Shown here in pieces: positions 49,399-58,057 of a DNA stretch of 64,000 nucleotides (position 1 is the first letter of the stretch; each line of letters starts with the position of its first letter). Made by a program: the position numbers and the translations under genes. The DNA comes from Oleiphilus sp. (GTDB lineage Bacteria > Pseudomonadota > Gammaproteobacteria > Pseudomonadales > Oleiphilaceae), in assembly GCA_006212045.1 (NCBI GenBank), contig PZPK01000008.1, forward strand, positions 1-64,000, in the 5' to 3' direction. The notes under the pieces are model-generated. The model saw only the letters and a list, made by a program, of their open reading frames with translations, made no database searches and was not told where the DNA came from.

Positions 49399-50442
49399 TC
49401 AGGCGGAAATATATTTCGCTACCTCAGCCAAGCCCTTCTCGTAGTTTATGCAGGGTTTGTAGGACAGCACGACCCGGGTTTTGGACATATCAATCTGATG
49501 CTTCGAACCAACCAGATTAAGGGCTTCGCGAGTGAGAGGGGGTCTCGCAGAGACGCTCAACAAACGATAACTGCGTTCCATGGCAAGCGCCAGCGTATTC
49601 GCCAATAGCCGCGGAACAGATGCTGGCTTGGGGGCGTCACACAACTTGGCCATATCCGTCATGTAGCGCTTCCAGGTCACCTGCTCTTCATCGGCCGCAT
49701 TGAAGATCTGGCCTGCCAGCCCTTGTCCCCGGGCTGTCCTGACCAGGACTTCGACGACATTCTCAACATGTACCAGTCCAGCATTGAAATCCCCGCCACC
49801 AACCAGTGCCGGCACGCCTCTTTTAAGCTCGGCACAGAGATCTTCAACCCAGGGTTTGGAGCCTGCACCATAGACGTTTGCTGGCCGCACAATGCGTATA
49901 TCCATACCCTGCTGAAGGTAGCGCTGTGCAAGTTTTTCCTGAGCCTGTTTGCTTTCGCTGTAGGGGCCGAAAGTCTGGCCCGGCGCCAAGCCTTCGTGAC
50001 AGATACCCTGCCCGATCTGCTCCCCATACACCACGATGCTGGAGGCCAGTACACACACCGGGTTCTGTGCTGCAGCTATTGCAGCATCAAACATATGCCC
50101 GGTCCCTGTTACCGTCACCAGTTTATGCTGTTCAGCCCGTCCCCAGTCGACCACCATCGCCGCCAAATGAAATATTGTCTTTGCGTGTTGAACGGCCGCC
50201 AGAACATCCGCATATTCAGCCACACTACCCTGCACCCACTGCAAGCGCTCTTTTTCTGCAAGCGATTCCGGACAGGCAATAATATCCAGAGCAATCACCT
50301 GCACGCCTTCATCAAGCAAGCGATTGAGAAGCCTTCGACCGATAAAACCGGCAGCACCGGTAATCAACACCGGTTCTTTTAACTTGCCAAGACGCGCTTT
50401 TCGGTAGGAAAGATCTGCAGGATAGGAATGATGAGTCGACAT
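49399..50442 (-). CDS. NAD-dependent epimerase/dehydratase (extended SDR)
   Basis: A 347-residue extended SDR with the cofactor motif TGAAGFIGRRLL (about 28-39) and a 3-beta-hydroxysteroid-dehydrogenase-like layout (GTGHMFDAAIAA, PYSESKQAQEKLA with the catalytic YxxxK, RPANVYGAG). The substrate is unknown; this subfamily acts on sugar nucleotides, sterols or lipids. It is the last gene of a minus-strand set with an SDR and an MBL-fold protein. Confidence 0.83.
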   Translation of the reverse strand: MSTHHSYPADLSYRKARLGKLKEPVLITGAAGFIGRRLLNRLLDEGVQVIALDIIACPESLAEKERLQWVQGSVAEYADVLAAVQHAKTIFHLAAMVVDWGRAEQHKLVTVTGTGHMFDAAIAAAQNPVCVLASSIVVYGEQIGQGICHEGLAPGQTFGPYSESKQAQEKLAQRYLQQGMDIRIVRPANVYGAGSKPWVEDLCAELKRGVPALVGGGDFNAGLVHVENVVEVLVRTARGQGLAGQIFNAADEEQVTWKRYMTDMAKLCDAPKPASVPRLLANTLALAMERSYRLLSVSARPPLTREALNLVGSKHQIDMSKTRVVLSYKPCINYEKGLAEVAKYISA

Positions 50443-50502
50443 AAATTTGTAGTTAAAGTCCTGGTGGGTATTCAGAGTCTTAATTTGAACTTTAGCGCAG
50501 CA

Positions 50503-51336
50503 CTAGGGCTTTGCCAGTTTTCTGTCCTGCTGTTTCTGACGCCCGAGACGCCCCAGATAATCCGCCATCACAAAGGTCATTGCAGGAACAGTATTCCCGA
50601 GTTTCGACAACCAGCCCCGCACATGGGGAATCGTAATCTCCAGCTCCTTTTTGGCCAAGGCCTTGCTGAACAGAACATCGGCAACCTCTTCAACCCGCAG
50701 CGTTCTGCCTCCCGAAAAGGTCAATGCGGCTTCTTCATAATCTTCCTGCAGGGTCAGCATCGGCGTTTCAATGGCATCAGGGCAGATGACTGACACAGCC
50801 ACGCCAAGTGGCTTCAATTCCTGTGCCAGTGACAAGGAAAACCCCCTCACCGCAAACTTTGATGCACTGTATAGACCGATACCCGGAATAGGCGCAATTC
50901 CCGCAAGCGACGCAATATTGACGATGTGCCCGGAACCCTGTTGCACCATCGTCTCGGCGGCGTGCTTGCTGCCGTACATCAACCCTTTGACATTGATATC
51001 AATATGCCGATCAATCTGATCGAAAGCGGTTTCTGCCAGATAACCCGGTAAGAGATAACCAGCGACATTACACATCACATCAACACGCTGCCATTTTTCG
51101 AGCACGGCCTGCCATACTGAACGCCACTGGCTTTGCCGGGTGATATCAAGCTTGCGTATCCAGACCTGTGCGCTATCCCAGGCGTCTTCCTGCTGGCAGG
51201 CCTGCAAGGCGGAATAATTGATATCCGTGGCAACTACCTTATAACCCTGCTCCGCGAATCGCCCGGTCAGATGTCTTCCCAGACCACTGGCACTGCCGGT
51301 GATAAACACCACCTGTTGATTGACGGATACTGTCAT
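50503..51336 (-). CDS. Short-chain dehydrogenase/reductase
   Basis: A 277-residue SDR with TGSASGLGRHL, CNVAGYL (NNAG variant), and the catalytic YSASKFAVRGFSLSLAQEL. The tail (MADYLGRLGRQKQQDRKLAKP) is basic. The ATG at 51336 has an excellent GGAGGG seven bases upstream and overlaps the stop of the MBL gene (ATGA), so the ORF-track start at 51372 is wrong. The substrate is unknown. Confidence 0.85.
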   Translation of the reverse strand: MTVSVNQQVVFITGSASGLGRHLTGRFAEQGYKVVATDINYSALQACQQEDAWDSAQVWIRKLDITRQSQWRSVWQAVLEKWQRVDVMCNVAGYLLPGYLAETAFDQIDRHIDINVKGLMYGSKHAAETMVQQGSGHIVNIASLAGIAPIPGIGLYSASKFAVRGFSLSLAQELKPLGVAVSVICPDAIETPMLTLQEDYEEAALTFSGGRTLRVEEVADVLFSKALAKKELEITIPHVRGWLSKLGNTVPAMTFVMADYLGRLGRQKQQDRKLAKP

Positions 51337-52457
51337 ATTGCACCCTCCGCACCCTGTACCGAGCCAAAACAAAGCTCTCCGAAGGCATAGGTGGGCTTCA
51401 AGCCCGGAAAACCCCAGTACGCCGTAAGTTCGGACGAAGGCACGAAATTACAGAATGCAGGATTATCCGGTCGGGGGCCGGCGATCGTTTTTTCGACGAC
51501 CATTGAGATGTATTGGTCCAGTGAATTCTCCAGTGTATTGCCATTAAGTATCACTTCCATCCCGGTGGCTTTGGCATACTCACGAACGCCCGGTATTTCT
51601 GAATGCTCCGGCGCATAACTGTCGGCCGAGACGCCGTTTTCGCTGGTCACCAGAATACCCTCATCTGTGTAAGCGACCAAAGAATGATTGCCTTCGGTAT
51701 GACCCGGCGTTCTGACCAGCGCTAGGCCCTTGGCCAAACGTACGCTATGATCCAGCAATAACAAACGCTGCTCTGGCACACCTTTGATGCCATCAGGGCA
51801 ATACCAGTCCTGCTGTTGCGGTAGCAAGGCCGTGGTGGAGTCCCACTCCTGCTTCATCACTATCATCTTTGCATTCGGAAAATAACCCGGGGTCTTGCCA
51901 TCGCCCAGCCACTTCCTGATATCCTGGGTATGCAGGTGATCGTATGAAATATAGTCAACCTCTTCCGGAGCAATTCCGATCTTTTCCAATGCCTGCTCAA
52001 CGGTATGCTCTACCGGTGCCAGAAAAGAGCTGACCAATGGCGAGAAAACGCCATATTTCTCAAGCATACGCTTGAAAAAAGGGGTTTCACTATTGGCCTC
52101 AAAATCGGAAGGCGAAAACAGCAAGGTTTTGACACGGCCTTCGGAGCGGTATTGCACGACAAACACGCGGTTAAGAATATGCATGAACGGCGATTTCACC
52201 TTGTTCGCATTCAACAGCCCGTAGCGCGTCGGATACGGCGCCCGTATCAGGTTGATGCTGTGGTAATACAGTACTTTCTCGTCGTCATGCAGGATCTCCT
52301 CTCGAAGCTTCTGTGCAGCAGCTCTGGCCTGCTCAAGCCGATTACGTGGCAAGGAATGGTGGCGAGCCATATCAAGTGTCTTCAGGGGCTCCATGCCATT
52401 CTGTCGAAGGGTTTCTTCACTTGAGGCCTGGTAAGGAATATGGGCGCGACTGTTCAT
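51333..52457 (-). CDS. Metallo-beta-lactamase-fold protein with altered metal motif
   Basis: A 374-residue protein. The C-terminal half shows the MBL pattern, with RTPGHTEGNHSLVAY as the third histidine motif and VTSENGVSADSYAPEH after it. The HxHxDH motif appears as DHLHTQDIRKW, lacking the usual final DH, so metal binding may be changed or partial. An N-terminal region of about 140 residues has no family I know. The start at ATG 52457 is inferred from the conserved frame. It lies behind a TetR-type repeat and is coupled to the SDR. Confidence 0.7.
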   Translation of the reverse strand: MNSRAHIPYQASSEETLRQNGMEPLKTLDMARHHSLPRNRLEQARAAAQKLREEILHDDEKVLYYHSINLIRAPYPTRYGLLNANKVKSPFMHILNRVFVVQYRSEGRVKTLLFSPSDFEANSETPFFKRMLEKYGVFSPLVSSFLAPVEHTVEQALEKIGIAPEEVDYISYDHLHTQDIRKWLGDGKTPGYFPNAKMIVMKQEWDSTTALLPQQQDWYCPDGIKGVPEQRLLLLDHSVRLAKGLALVRTPGHTEGNHSLVAYTDEGILVTSENGVSADSYAPEHSEIPGVREYAKATGMEVILNGNTLENSLDQYISMVVEKTIAGPRPDNPAFCNFVPSSELTAYWGFPGLKPTYAFGELCFGSVQGAEGAI

Positions 52458-52510
52458 GATGCAACTCTCAATGGATTGATGACGGACTGATTCTCGGAAC
52501 ACCAGTTAAT

Positions 52511-52524
52511 TGAACCACCGTTCA
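52511..52524. promoter_or_regulatory. Candidate operator of the local TetR regulator
   Basis: TGAAC-CACC-GTTCA is a perfect 5-bp inverted repeat with a 4-bp spacer, 54 bases upstream of the MBL-gene ATG and between it and the tetR-like gene. Its size and position fit TetR-family operators. The regulator is inferred from adjacency. Confidence 0.45.
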
Positions 52525-52563
52525 TTTATGAAAACAAGCACCCCGCAAATCTGGATCACGAAA

Positions 52564-53250
52564 TCAGATCAGTTTCTCGAGAATCAGGTCAATCTGACGC
52601 CGGATATCCACGATTGATGCAGCTGAAGGTAAACGTTTCACCAATTCACGGTCTGGCGCCTCATTATCGCCAAGCGCAATGTATGGCCATGCCGTGGACT
52701 GGCTCATCAGAATCAGCCCATGCACACTGTTCACAAATAACAGAAACAGTTCATCGACCATGCGCTTTTCCAGCTGACCGCGCTTTTCAAGCAGAGCTCG
52801 CTCATATTGCTTTCTGAAAATGGCAATCGCCCTGAGTGCCGATGCCAGCTCTTCCTGGGCGAGCGGTTCGTTTCGGGTATCCAGATAATGCGCGAACACT
52901 TTGGGTGGACTGGTAACCAGCTTGTAAAGCTCTAGATGTTCAACCGCAAATTGGTAGTAAGCGTCCAACATGCCGCGAAACCTGTTCAGCTCATCGCCAT
53001 CTGAGGCATCTCTATCCGCCAAGCTGTCCGCTATCCGCTGATAGACGCCATCAAAATAATGGATTTCAAGCCGCAAAAACAAATCGTCTTTGCCCGGAAA
53101 AAAATGATACAGCTTGCCGACAGACATATCGGCCGCCTGTGCCAGGCGCTTCATGGTCATATTCTCGAAGCCATGTACCTTGATTAATTGGATGGCACGA
53201 TCAATGATCAGGGGCAATACGGTATCGGGGTCTGGTTTGGGTCTTGCCAT
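52564..53250 (-). CDS. TetR-family transcriptional regulator
   Basis: A 228-residue regulator with the N-terminal helix-turn-helix (MTMKRLAQAADMSVGKLYHFFPGKDDLFL, about residues 31-60) and a helical ligand domain with no recognisable specificity. The ORF-track start adds 13 hydrophobic codons; the ATG at 53250 (MARPKPDPDTVLPLII) is better. It lies upstream of the MBL-SDR-epimerase set, which it probably represses. Confidence 0.85.
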   Translation of the reverse strand: MARPKPDPDTVLPLIIDRAIQLIKVHGFENMTMKRLAQAADMSVGKLYHFFPGKDDLFLRLEIHYFDGVYQRIADSLADRDASDGDELNRFRGMLDAYYQFAVEHLELYKLVTSPPKVFAHYLDTRNEPLAQEELASALRAIAIFRKQYERALLEKRGQLEKRMVDELFLLFVNSVHGLILMSQSTAWPYIALGDNEAPDRELVKRLPSAASIVDIRRQIDLILEKLI

Positions 53251-53270
53251 GTCACTGCATTTCCATAAGA

Positions 53271-53300
53271 CAAAAAACGAAAAAGCCAAGCGCTTGGCTT
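53271..53300 (-). terminator. Terminator after the VWA lipoprotein; also a perfect palindrome
   Basis: AAGCCAAGCGCTTGGCTT (53283-53300) is a perfect 18-bp palindrome, followed on the minus strand by TTTCGTTTTTTG. This suits a terminator for the gene ending at 53325. As it sits 33 bases before the tetR-like ATG, it might instead be a protein-binding site. Confidence 0.65.
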
Positions 53301-53324
53301 GGCTTCTGATAGCGATGACCAGTT

Positions 53325-54938
53325 TTAGTCACTAATAACGATATCGGCAGATTCGCCCCGAATAGTATTGGTCAATCGCAAGGTAACAGTGCTGGTTGTT
53401 TTTGCGCTGATCGTGGCCGTACCGTCTCCGTTAACCGTCAGTGTCGCTGAACCCGCAGGAAGAGACCAGGAATAATCACCGGCACCGTAAGTGGTATTTG
53501 TCCAGCGCGTTGCAAATCCAAAGGTGCTGACTTCTGCCAGGCTTGCCTCTCCATTCGACAAAAACTCACCCTCAGGCCCGGTTATCTCGACCAGGCTGGC
53601 CAGCTCTTCTTCGGGTGTACCCAGCGCGGCAAATGGCAGCAAATCGGCCGCAGCATATGAAGAAGTAAGAGAATAATTATAGCCCGACGAATTGGACGTA
53701 AAGATTATTTCGTGATCGCCTATACGCGGCAGAAAAGCATATCGATACATATACTGGTTATCCAGGTCGATCCTGGCCTCAATGGCATCAATTTGTTCCT
53801 GAATCAGGTCGTCAGAGAAACTGTAAGCTCCCGCTGAAAGCGTCAGATACGTCAACGCTTCTGCATCGGTACTCAAATTTTCGTAAACAGTTCCCTGATC
53901 TTCATCACCCACCACATAATAAAACACCGGTTTCTTCAGAAAGGTGGTAGCGGTATTGTCACTTGAGGATGTGTCATAGACCAGAAAAGACTGGGAACTG
54001 ATCGCATTCGCCATCAGGTCAGCAGTCATTTCCAGAAAGGTATCAGGACCTGAGGAAAACACGGCCATCTGACTCAGTTCTACACCTTCATCCGTCGCGG
54101 TATCTACCAAATCATTGTCACCGTCAACGCTGAAGTCATAGGTATCATCAGAAAAGCGCCCGATTACCTCAACAACCGCCCGATGCAGATTACTGGACGT
54201 ACCCAGTGCACCGCTATTGAAACGGGTTTCCACCAGATCCAAAGCAGTTTCGACCGCCGCCGTGTTAGAGGTAAATCCGGAGGTGAGTTCTTCGATACTC
54301 TGACCAAAGGCCCAAACCACAAACTCCTGCTCTGCAATGATCTCGTTGGCACTTGCCTGAGCGGCCGCAACATACGCTTTTGCTTCAGTTACGAGCGCCG
54401 CGATATCGACGGAATCTGTACTGTCGCTGACATCGAACACCAGTGCAGTGCGCAGAGTCACCGGCGTGCCAATCACTTTCTGCAATATCGGGAAACTTTC
54501 CGAAGCATCGATTTCAATGCTATCTATCGTTACGACATAATCATTCGTCACTGCGTCCGTCACCGGCGCAAGATTGGAGGCACTCACAGGATTGATCAAA
54601 TATTCGCTGATGAAAGGCGCGGAGCCATCGCCCTGAAACAAGCCGTCTGCCGAAAAGCCGGAGTAGGCACTAAACGCTTCATACACCGACAAAGGCAAAT
54701 AGCTGACAGAAGATGTACCGGAGCCACTGGAACCCGAGCCACCACCGGAATCATCAGAAGAACTGTCATCCGAACTATCTTCGGAACTTCCACCGGAAGA
54801 GTCAGAAGAGCCACCGCCACCAAAATCACCATCACCATTCCCGAGACTGAAACTGTCATCCCCCCCACTGCCGCCGCAGCCAGCCAATGCCAGAGTCAAG
54901 ACACAAAACACACTCAGGATTTTGTTTCGCAAGGACAT
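53325..54938 (-). CDS. VWA-like secreted lipoprotein with Ser/Gly/Asp-rich linker
   Basis: A 537-residue lipoprotein: signal peptide with lipobox LAGC at about residues 18-21, then a low-complexity linker of Ser, Gly and Asp (about 22-78) with repeats such as SSDDSGGGSGSSGSG, then a VWA-like domain whose MIDAS motif appears as DVSDS (VFDVSDSTDSVD). The C-terminal part has Ig-like beta-strand features (NGDGTATISAKTTSTVTLRLTN). It is surface or periplasmic; the function is unknown. AAGGGA lies before the ATG. Confidence 0.72.
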   Translation of the reverse strand: MSLRNKILSVFCVLTLALAGCGGSGGDDSFSLGNGDGDFGGGGSSDSSGGSSEDSSDDSSSDDSGGGSGSSGSGTSSVSYLPLSVYEAFSAYSGFSADGLFQGDGSAPFISEYLINPVSASNLAPVTDAVTNDYVVTIDSIEIDASESFPILQKVIGTPVTLRTALVFDVSDSTDSVDIAALVTEAKAYVAAAQASANEIIAEQEFVVWAFGQSIEELTSGFTSNTAAVETALDLVETRFNSGALGTSSNLHRAVVEVIGRFSDDTYDFSVDGDNDLVDTATDEGVELSQMAVFSSGPDTFLEMTADLMANAISSQSFLVYDTSSSDNTATTFLKKPVFYYVVGDEDQGTVYENLSTDAEALTYLTLSAGAYSFSDDLIQEQIDAIEARIDLDNQYMYRYAFLPRIGDHEIIFTSNSSGYNYSLTSSYAAADLLPFAALGTPEEELASLVEITGPEGEFLSNGEASLAEVSTFGFATRWTNTTYGAGDYSWSLPAGSATLTVNGDGTATISAKTTSTVTLRLTNTIRGESADIVISD

Positions 54939-55096
54939 ATCCCCATTCCCTTCAAAAAGTTCATTTGTTCGCAGACCGACTTATTCACCGGCGCTACGAA
55001 TACACTTATTTTGAGTATAAACCAATATCGGGAGTTAAAAAGAAATCGCTTGCGAAATGCGATGTAAGTCAATAACAGTGCGACACTTTTCTGCAC

Positions 55097-56383
55097 TCAA
55101 TGCACCAATAATTGCTCCAGACTGAGCCCCGCCTTACCTATCAGACGCTCGAGATCAGCGCGTGGCAAACGAACTTCCACTTTCGTTTCCCCCTGATCAC
55201 CAAGAGATTCTGCCACGACCCCACCTTGAGCGTACAATAAGGCCCGTAGCTTGCCTGCCTGATGCGGAATGACCAAGGTTTCATGAACAATTTCGTTGCC
55301 CAACAATTCCGCAACCGCATCATTCAGCATTTCGAGCCCGGCCCCAGTGTTCGCAGACACCCAAACACGAGTGGGCACGCCGTCTTCATTGCGGTCCAAT
55401 CGCGGCTCACGCTCAGGCAGCAAATCCAGTTTGTTATACACTTTCAGCACCGGAATCTGGTCCGCACCAATTTCGCTCAGGACAGTTTCCACCTGCTCAA
55501 TATTGTCCAGACGGTTCTCGTCATGGCAGTCAATCACATGTAACAAGAGCGTGGCGGCGCAAGTTTCTTCCAGAGTGGCGCGAAAAGCATCGACCAGTTT
55601 ATGCGGTAAATGTCGGATGAACCCAACGGTGTCAACAAGGATGGCCGCACCGATATCCGGCAGCTCTATGCGTCTTAAAGTGGGATCAAGCGTGGCAAAC
55701 AACTGGTCAGCCGCATAAACCTCTGAGGTCGTGACACGGTTGAACAGTGTCGACTTGCCGGCATTGGTATAGCCAACCAGTGAAACCGTGGGAATTTCGG
55801 CGCGCATTCTTGCCCGTCGACCCTGATCGCGCTGCTTCCTGACTTTCTGAAGTCGCCCGGTGATGGACTTGATCCTTGCCCTAAGCAAGCGGCGGTCAGT
55901 CTCAAGCTGGGTTTCCCCAGGCCCCCGCAAGCCGATCCCTCCCTTCTGGCGCTCCAGGTGGGTCCAACCACGAATCAAGCGCGTGGACATGTACTCCAGC
56001 TGGGCCAGCTCGACTTGCAACTTACCTTCGTGTGTCCGGGCGCGTTGCGCGAAGATATCCAGAATCACGCCGGTACGATCAATGACCCTGCACTTCAGCT
56101 CTGCTTCGATATTTCGCTGCTGGCTTGGAGACAAGGCGTGATTGAACAGCACCACATCGGCCTCGTTGGCCAACAGACTCTCATGGATCTCTTCCAGCTT
56201 GCCTGATCCAACAAAATAACGTGGCGTAGGTTGATGGCGGGAACCAGTGACAATATCCACCGGCTCAACGCCCGCAGATTTGACGAGTTCTCTGAACTCC
56301 TGCGGGTCTTCGCGCTCTTCTTCCGAGTTGAAATCGATATGAACCAGAACAGCCCGTTCACCGGTATCAGGTCTGTCAAACAC
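55097..56383 (-). CDS. hflX: GTPase HflX
   Basis: A ribosome-associated GTPase that can split stalled ribosomes. The N-terminal HflX domain (ADVVLFNHALSPSQQRNIE), the QLETDRRLLRARI coiled region and the G domain with P-loop GYTNAGKSTLFN, DTVGFI and NKLD are present. The start is a GTG at 56383; no ATG precedes the conserved part, and no Shine-Dalgarno is seen. Length is 428 residues. It follows hfq as usual. Confidence 0.95.
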   Translation of the reverse strand: MFDRPDTGERAVLVHIDFNSEEEREDPQEFRELVKSAGVEPVDIVTGSRHQPTPRYFVGSGKLEEIHESLLANEADVVLFNHALSPSQQRNIEAELKCRVIDRTGVILDIFAQRARTHEGKLQVELAQLEYMSTRLIRGWTHLERQKGGIGLRGPGETQLETDRRLLRARIKSITGRLQKVRKQRDQGRRARMRAEIPTVSLVGYTNAGKSTLFNRVTTSEVYAADQLFATLDPTLRRIELPDIGAAILVDTVGFIRHLPHKLVDAFRATLEETCAATLLLHVIDCHDENRLDNIEQVETVLSEIGADQIPVLKVYNKLDLLPEREPRLDRNEDGVPTRVWVSANTGAGLEMLNDAVAELLGNEIVHETLVIPHQAGKLRALLYAQGGVVAESLGDQGETKVEVRLPRADLERLIGKAGLSLEQLLVH

Positions 56384-56466
56384 TGCGATGAACTGACTGA
56401 GCGATTACGACGGGCACTGAACGCCCATACATCAAAATTGGAACAAATAAATCGGAATGCAACAAA

Positions 56467-56712
56467 CTACCCGTTACCGTCCTGTTCTTCGCCCTGCACA
56501 GGTATTCGGACATTTCTTGCAGGAACCACCGTGGAAATAGCATGTTTGTAGACCATCTGGCTTACGGTATTCTTCAGCAGGATAACAAACTGGTCAAAGG
56601 ACTCTATCTGACCCTGCAACTTGATTCCGTTTACAAGGAAGATAGATACGGGAATCCGCTCTTTCCGAAGCGCATTCAAATATGGATCTTGCAATGATTG
56701 GCCCTTAGACAT
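56467..56712 (-). CDS. hfq: RNA chaperone Hfq
   Basis: The Sm-like hexameric RNA chaperone. The 81-residue protein starts [42 protein letters not shown], almost identical to known Hfq proteins, with the Sm2 motif YKHAIST. The ATG at 56712 has AGGAG eight bases upstream; the ORF-track extension is not part of Hfq. The short C-terminal tail is typical for the non-enteric lineage. Confidence 0.97.
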   Translation of the reverse strand: MSKGQSLQDPYLNALRKERIPVSIFLVNGIKLQGQIESFDQFVILLKNTVSQMVYKHAISTVVPARNVRIPVQGEEQDGNG

Positions 56713-57051
56713 TTTGTTATCTCCTGGTAATAAAACTATTTCTTCTTTGCTTATGCGGCGCGGCGATGGTGGTTCACCCTGACATTCCTGTTCCGCCATT
56801 TTTTCTGCAATCCCATCGACCATTCGCGAACCCTGCGTTCAGGCTGAGGATTACTGACATTCACAATACTTATTTGATAAATGACCCGAAATCAGCGCTG
56901 CCATTCTAATGCAAGCGCCTGGCAAAGCAGAGTGTATTTTCGGTAACACACTTTTCTGATCCTTTTTTTACCGGCTTTGCCAAACCACATCTTATGTACG
57001 AAAGCCCCTTGCTAGCAAGCACAGAATTTCTTTTGTCGTTGTGAACTGACT
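56713..57051. other. 339-bp intergenic region between miaA and hfq
   Basis: Holds the hfq leader and probably an hfq promoter, but no convincing -35/-10 pair was found (TAGAAT near 56904-56909 on the minus strand is a possible -10). A perfect 12-bp palindrome CTTGCTAGCAAG lies at 57008-57019. The 37-codon frame continuing upstream from hfq is not conserved in Hfq, so I do not call it. Confidence 0.45.
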
Positions 57052-58044
57052 CTAAATTGTGGCTTCTTTAATAATTTTCAATGCCTTATCCAAAACTTTT
57101 TCATCCCCCGTTTCGAGCCAATTGACTCCGGGCCAGCTGCGCAGCCAGGTAAGCTGCCGTTTCGCGAGCTGGCGCGTCGCGATAATACCTCGCTCAACCA
57201 TGCCATCGTAAGTCATCTGCCCTTCCAGATATTCCCAAGCCTGTCGATACCCGACACAACGCATGGAAGGCATCGAGGCTTCAAGTTGACCCGACTCTCG
57301 CAGACTCTTCACCTCGTCCAGAAAACCATGCTCCAGCATCAATCTGAATCGTTGCGCGATGCGCTCGTGTAAAACAGACCGCTCTGCCGGTGCAATCGCA
57401 AGGGAGACCAGACGGTAGGGAATGGGAGGCAAAACGCTATCTAGCTTAGTGTAATCGGAATCCGGCCCTTTTCCAGTCTGATGTTGCTCCCGCCAGAACT
57501 GTGTCAGTGGTTTGCCGCTGACACGGTACACTTCGAGCGCCCTCTGGAGTCTTTGCGGGTCGCCCGGATTGATACGTGCCGCTGACTCGGGATCAACCTC
57601 TTTCAGCAAAGAATGCACATAAGCCCAGCCTTTTTCCTCAGCCAGAGTGTTGATTTCCCGACGAACCTTCTCGTCAGCTGACGGCAAAGCCGCTATTCCG
57701 TCCCTTAGAACGCGAAAGTACATCATGGTTCCGCCCACCAACAGAGGAATTCTTCCTGCCCGCGTGATCTCCGCCATTTCCCGGCAGACATCCTGATAAA
57801 ACTGCGCGACAGAATAGCTTTCCCAGGGCTCGAGAATATCAATCAGGCGATGCGGCGCCCGCTTTAATACCCCTGGCTCCGGTTTCGCGGTGCCGATATC
57901 CATACGCCGATAAATCAGCGCCGAGTCGACACTCACCAGCTCAACCGGCAATGTTTCCATGAGTGCGATCGCCAGGTCTGTCTTTCCGGAAGCCGTGGGC
58001 CCCATCAGAAAAATAGCAGGAGGTCTTTCCTCTTCCGACTGCAT
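57052..58044 (-). CDS. miaA: tRNA dimethylallyltransferase MiaA
   Basis: Adds the isopentenyl group to A37 of tRNAs reading UNN codons, before MiaB acts. The P-loop is GPTASGKT near the N-terminus, with [22 protein letters not shown] and [16 protein letters not shown] also diagnostic. The ATG at 58044 gives a leader like that of E. coli MiaA; the GTG at 58068 is an alternative that overlaps mutL. Length is about 330 residues. Confidence 0.96.
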   Translation of the reverse strand: MQSEEERPPAIFLMGPTASGKTDLAIALMETLPVELVSVDSALIYRRMDIGTAKPEPGVLKRAPHRLIDILEPWESYSVAQFYQDVCREMAEITRAGRIPLLVGGTMMYFRVLRDGIAALPSADEKVRREINTLAEEKGWAYVHSLLKEVDPESAARINPGDPQRLQRALEVYRVSGKPLTQFWREQHQTGKGPDSDYTKLDSVLPPIPYRLVSLAIAPAERSVLHERIAQRFRLMLEHGFLDEVKSLRESGQLEASMPSMRCVGYRQAWEYLEGQMTYDGMVERGIIATRQLAKRQLTWLRSWPGVNWLETGDEKVLDKALKIIKEATI

Positions 58045-58057
58045 GCAAACTGCCCGA

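Noticed and set aside
54183-55067. 294-codon plus-strand ORF opposite the VWA lipoprotein
   Set aside because: It is rich in Arg, Thr and Ile as expected for the complement of an acidic, Ser/Asp-rich gene, and has no motif; a shadow frame.
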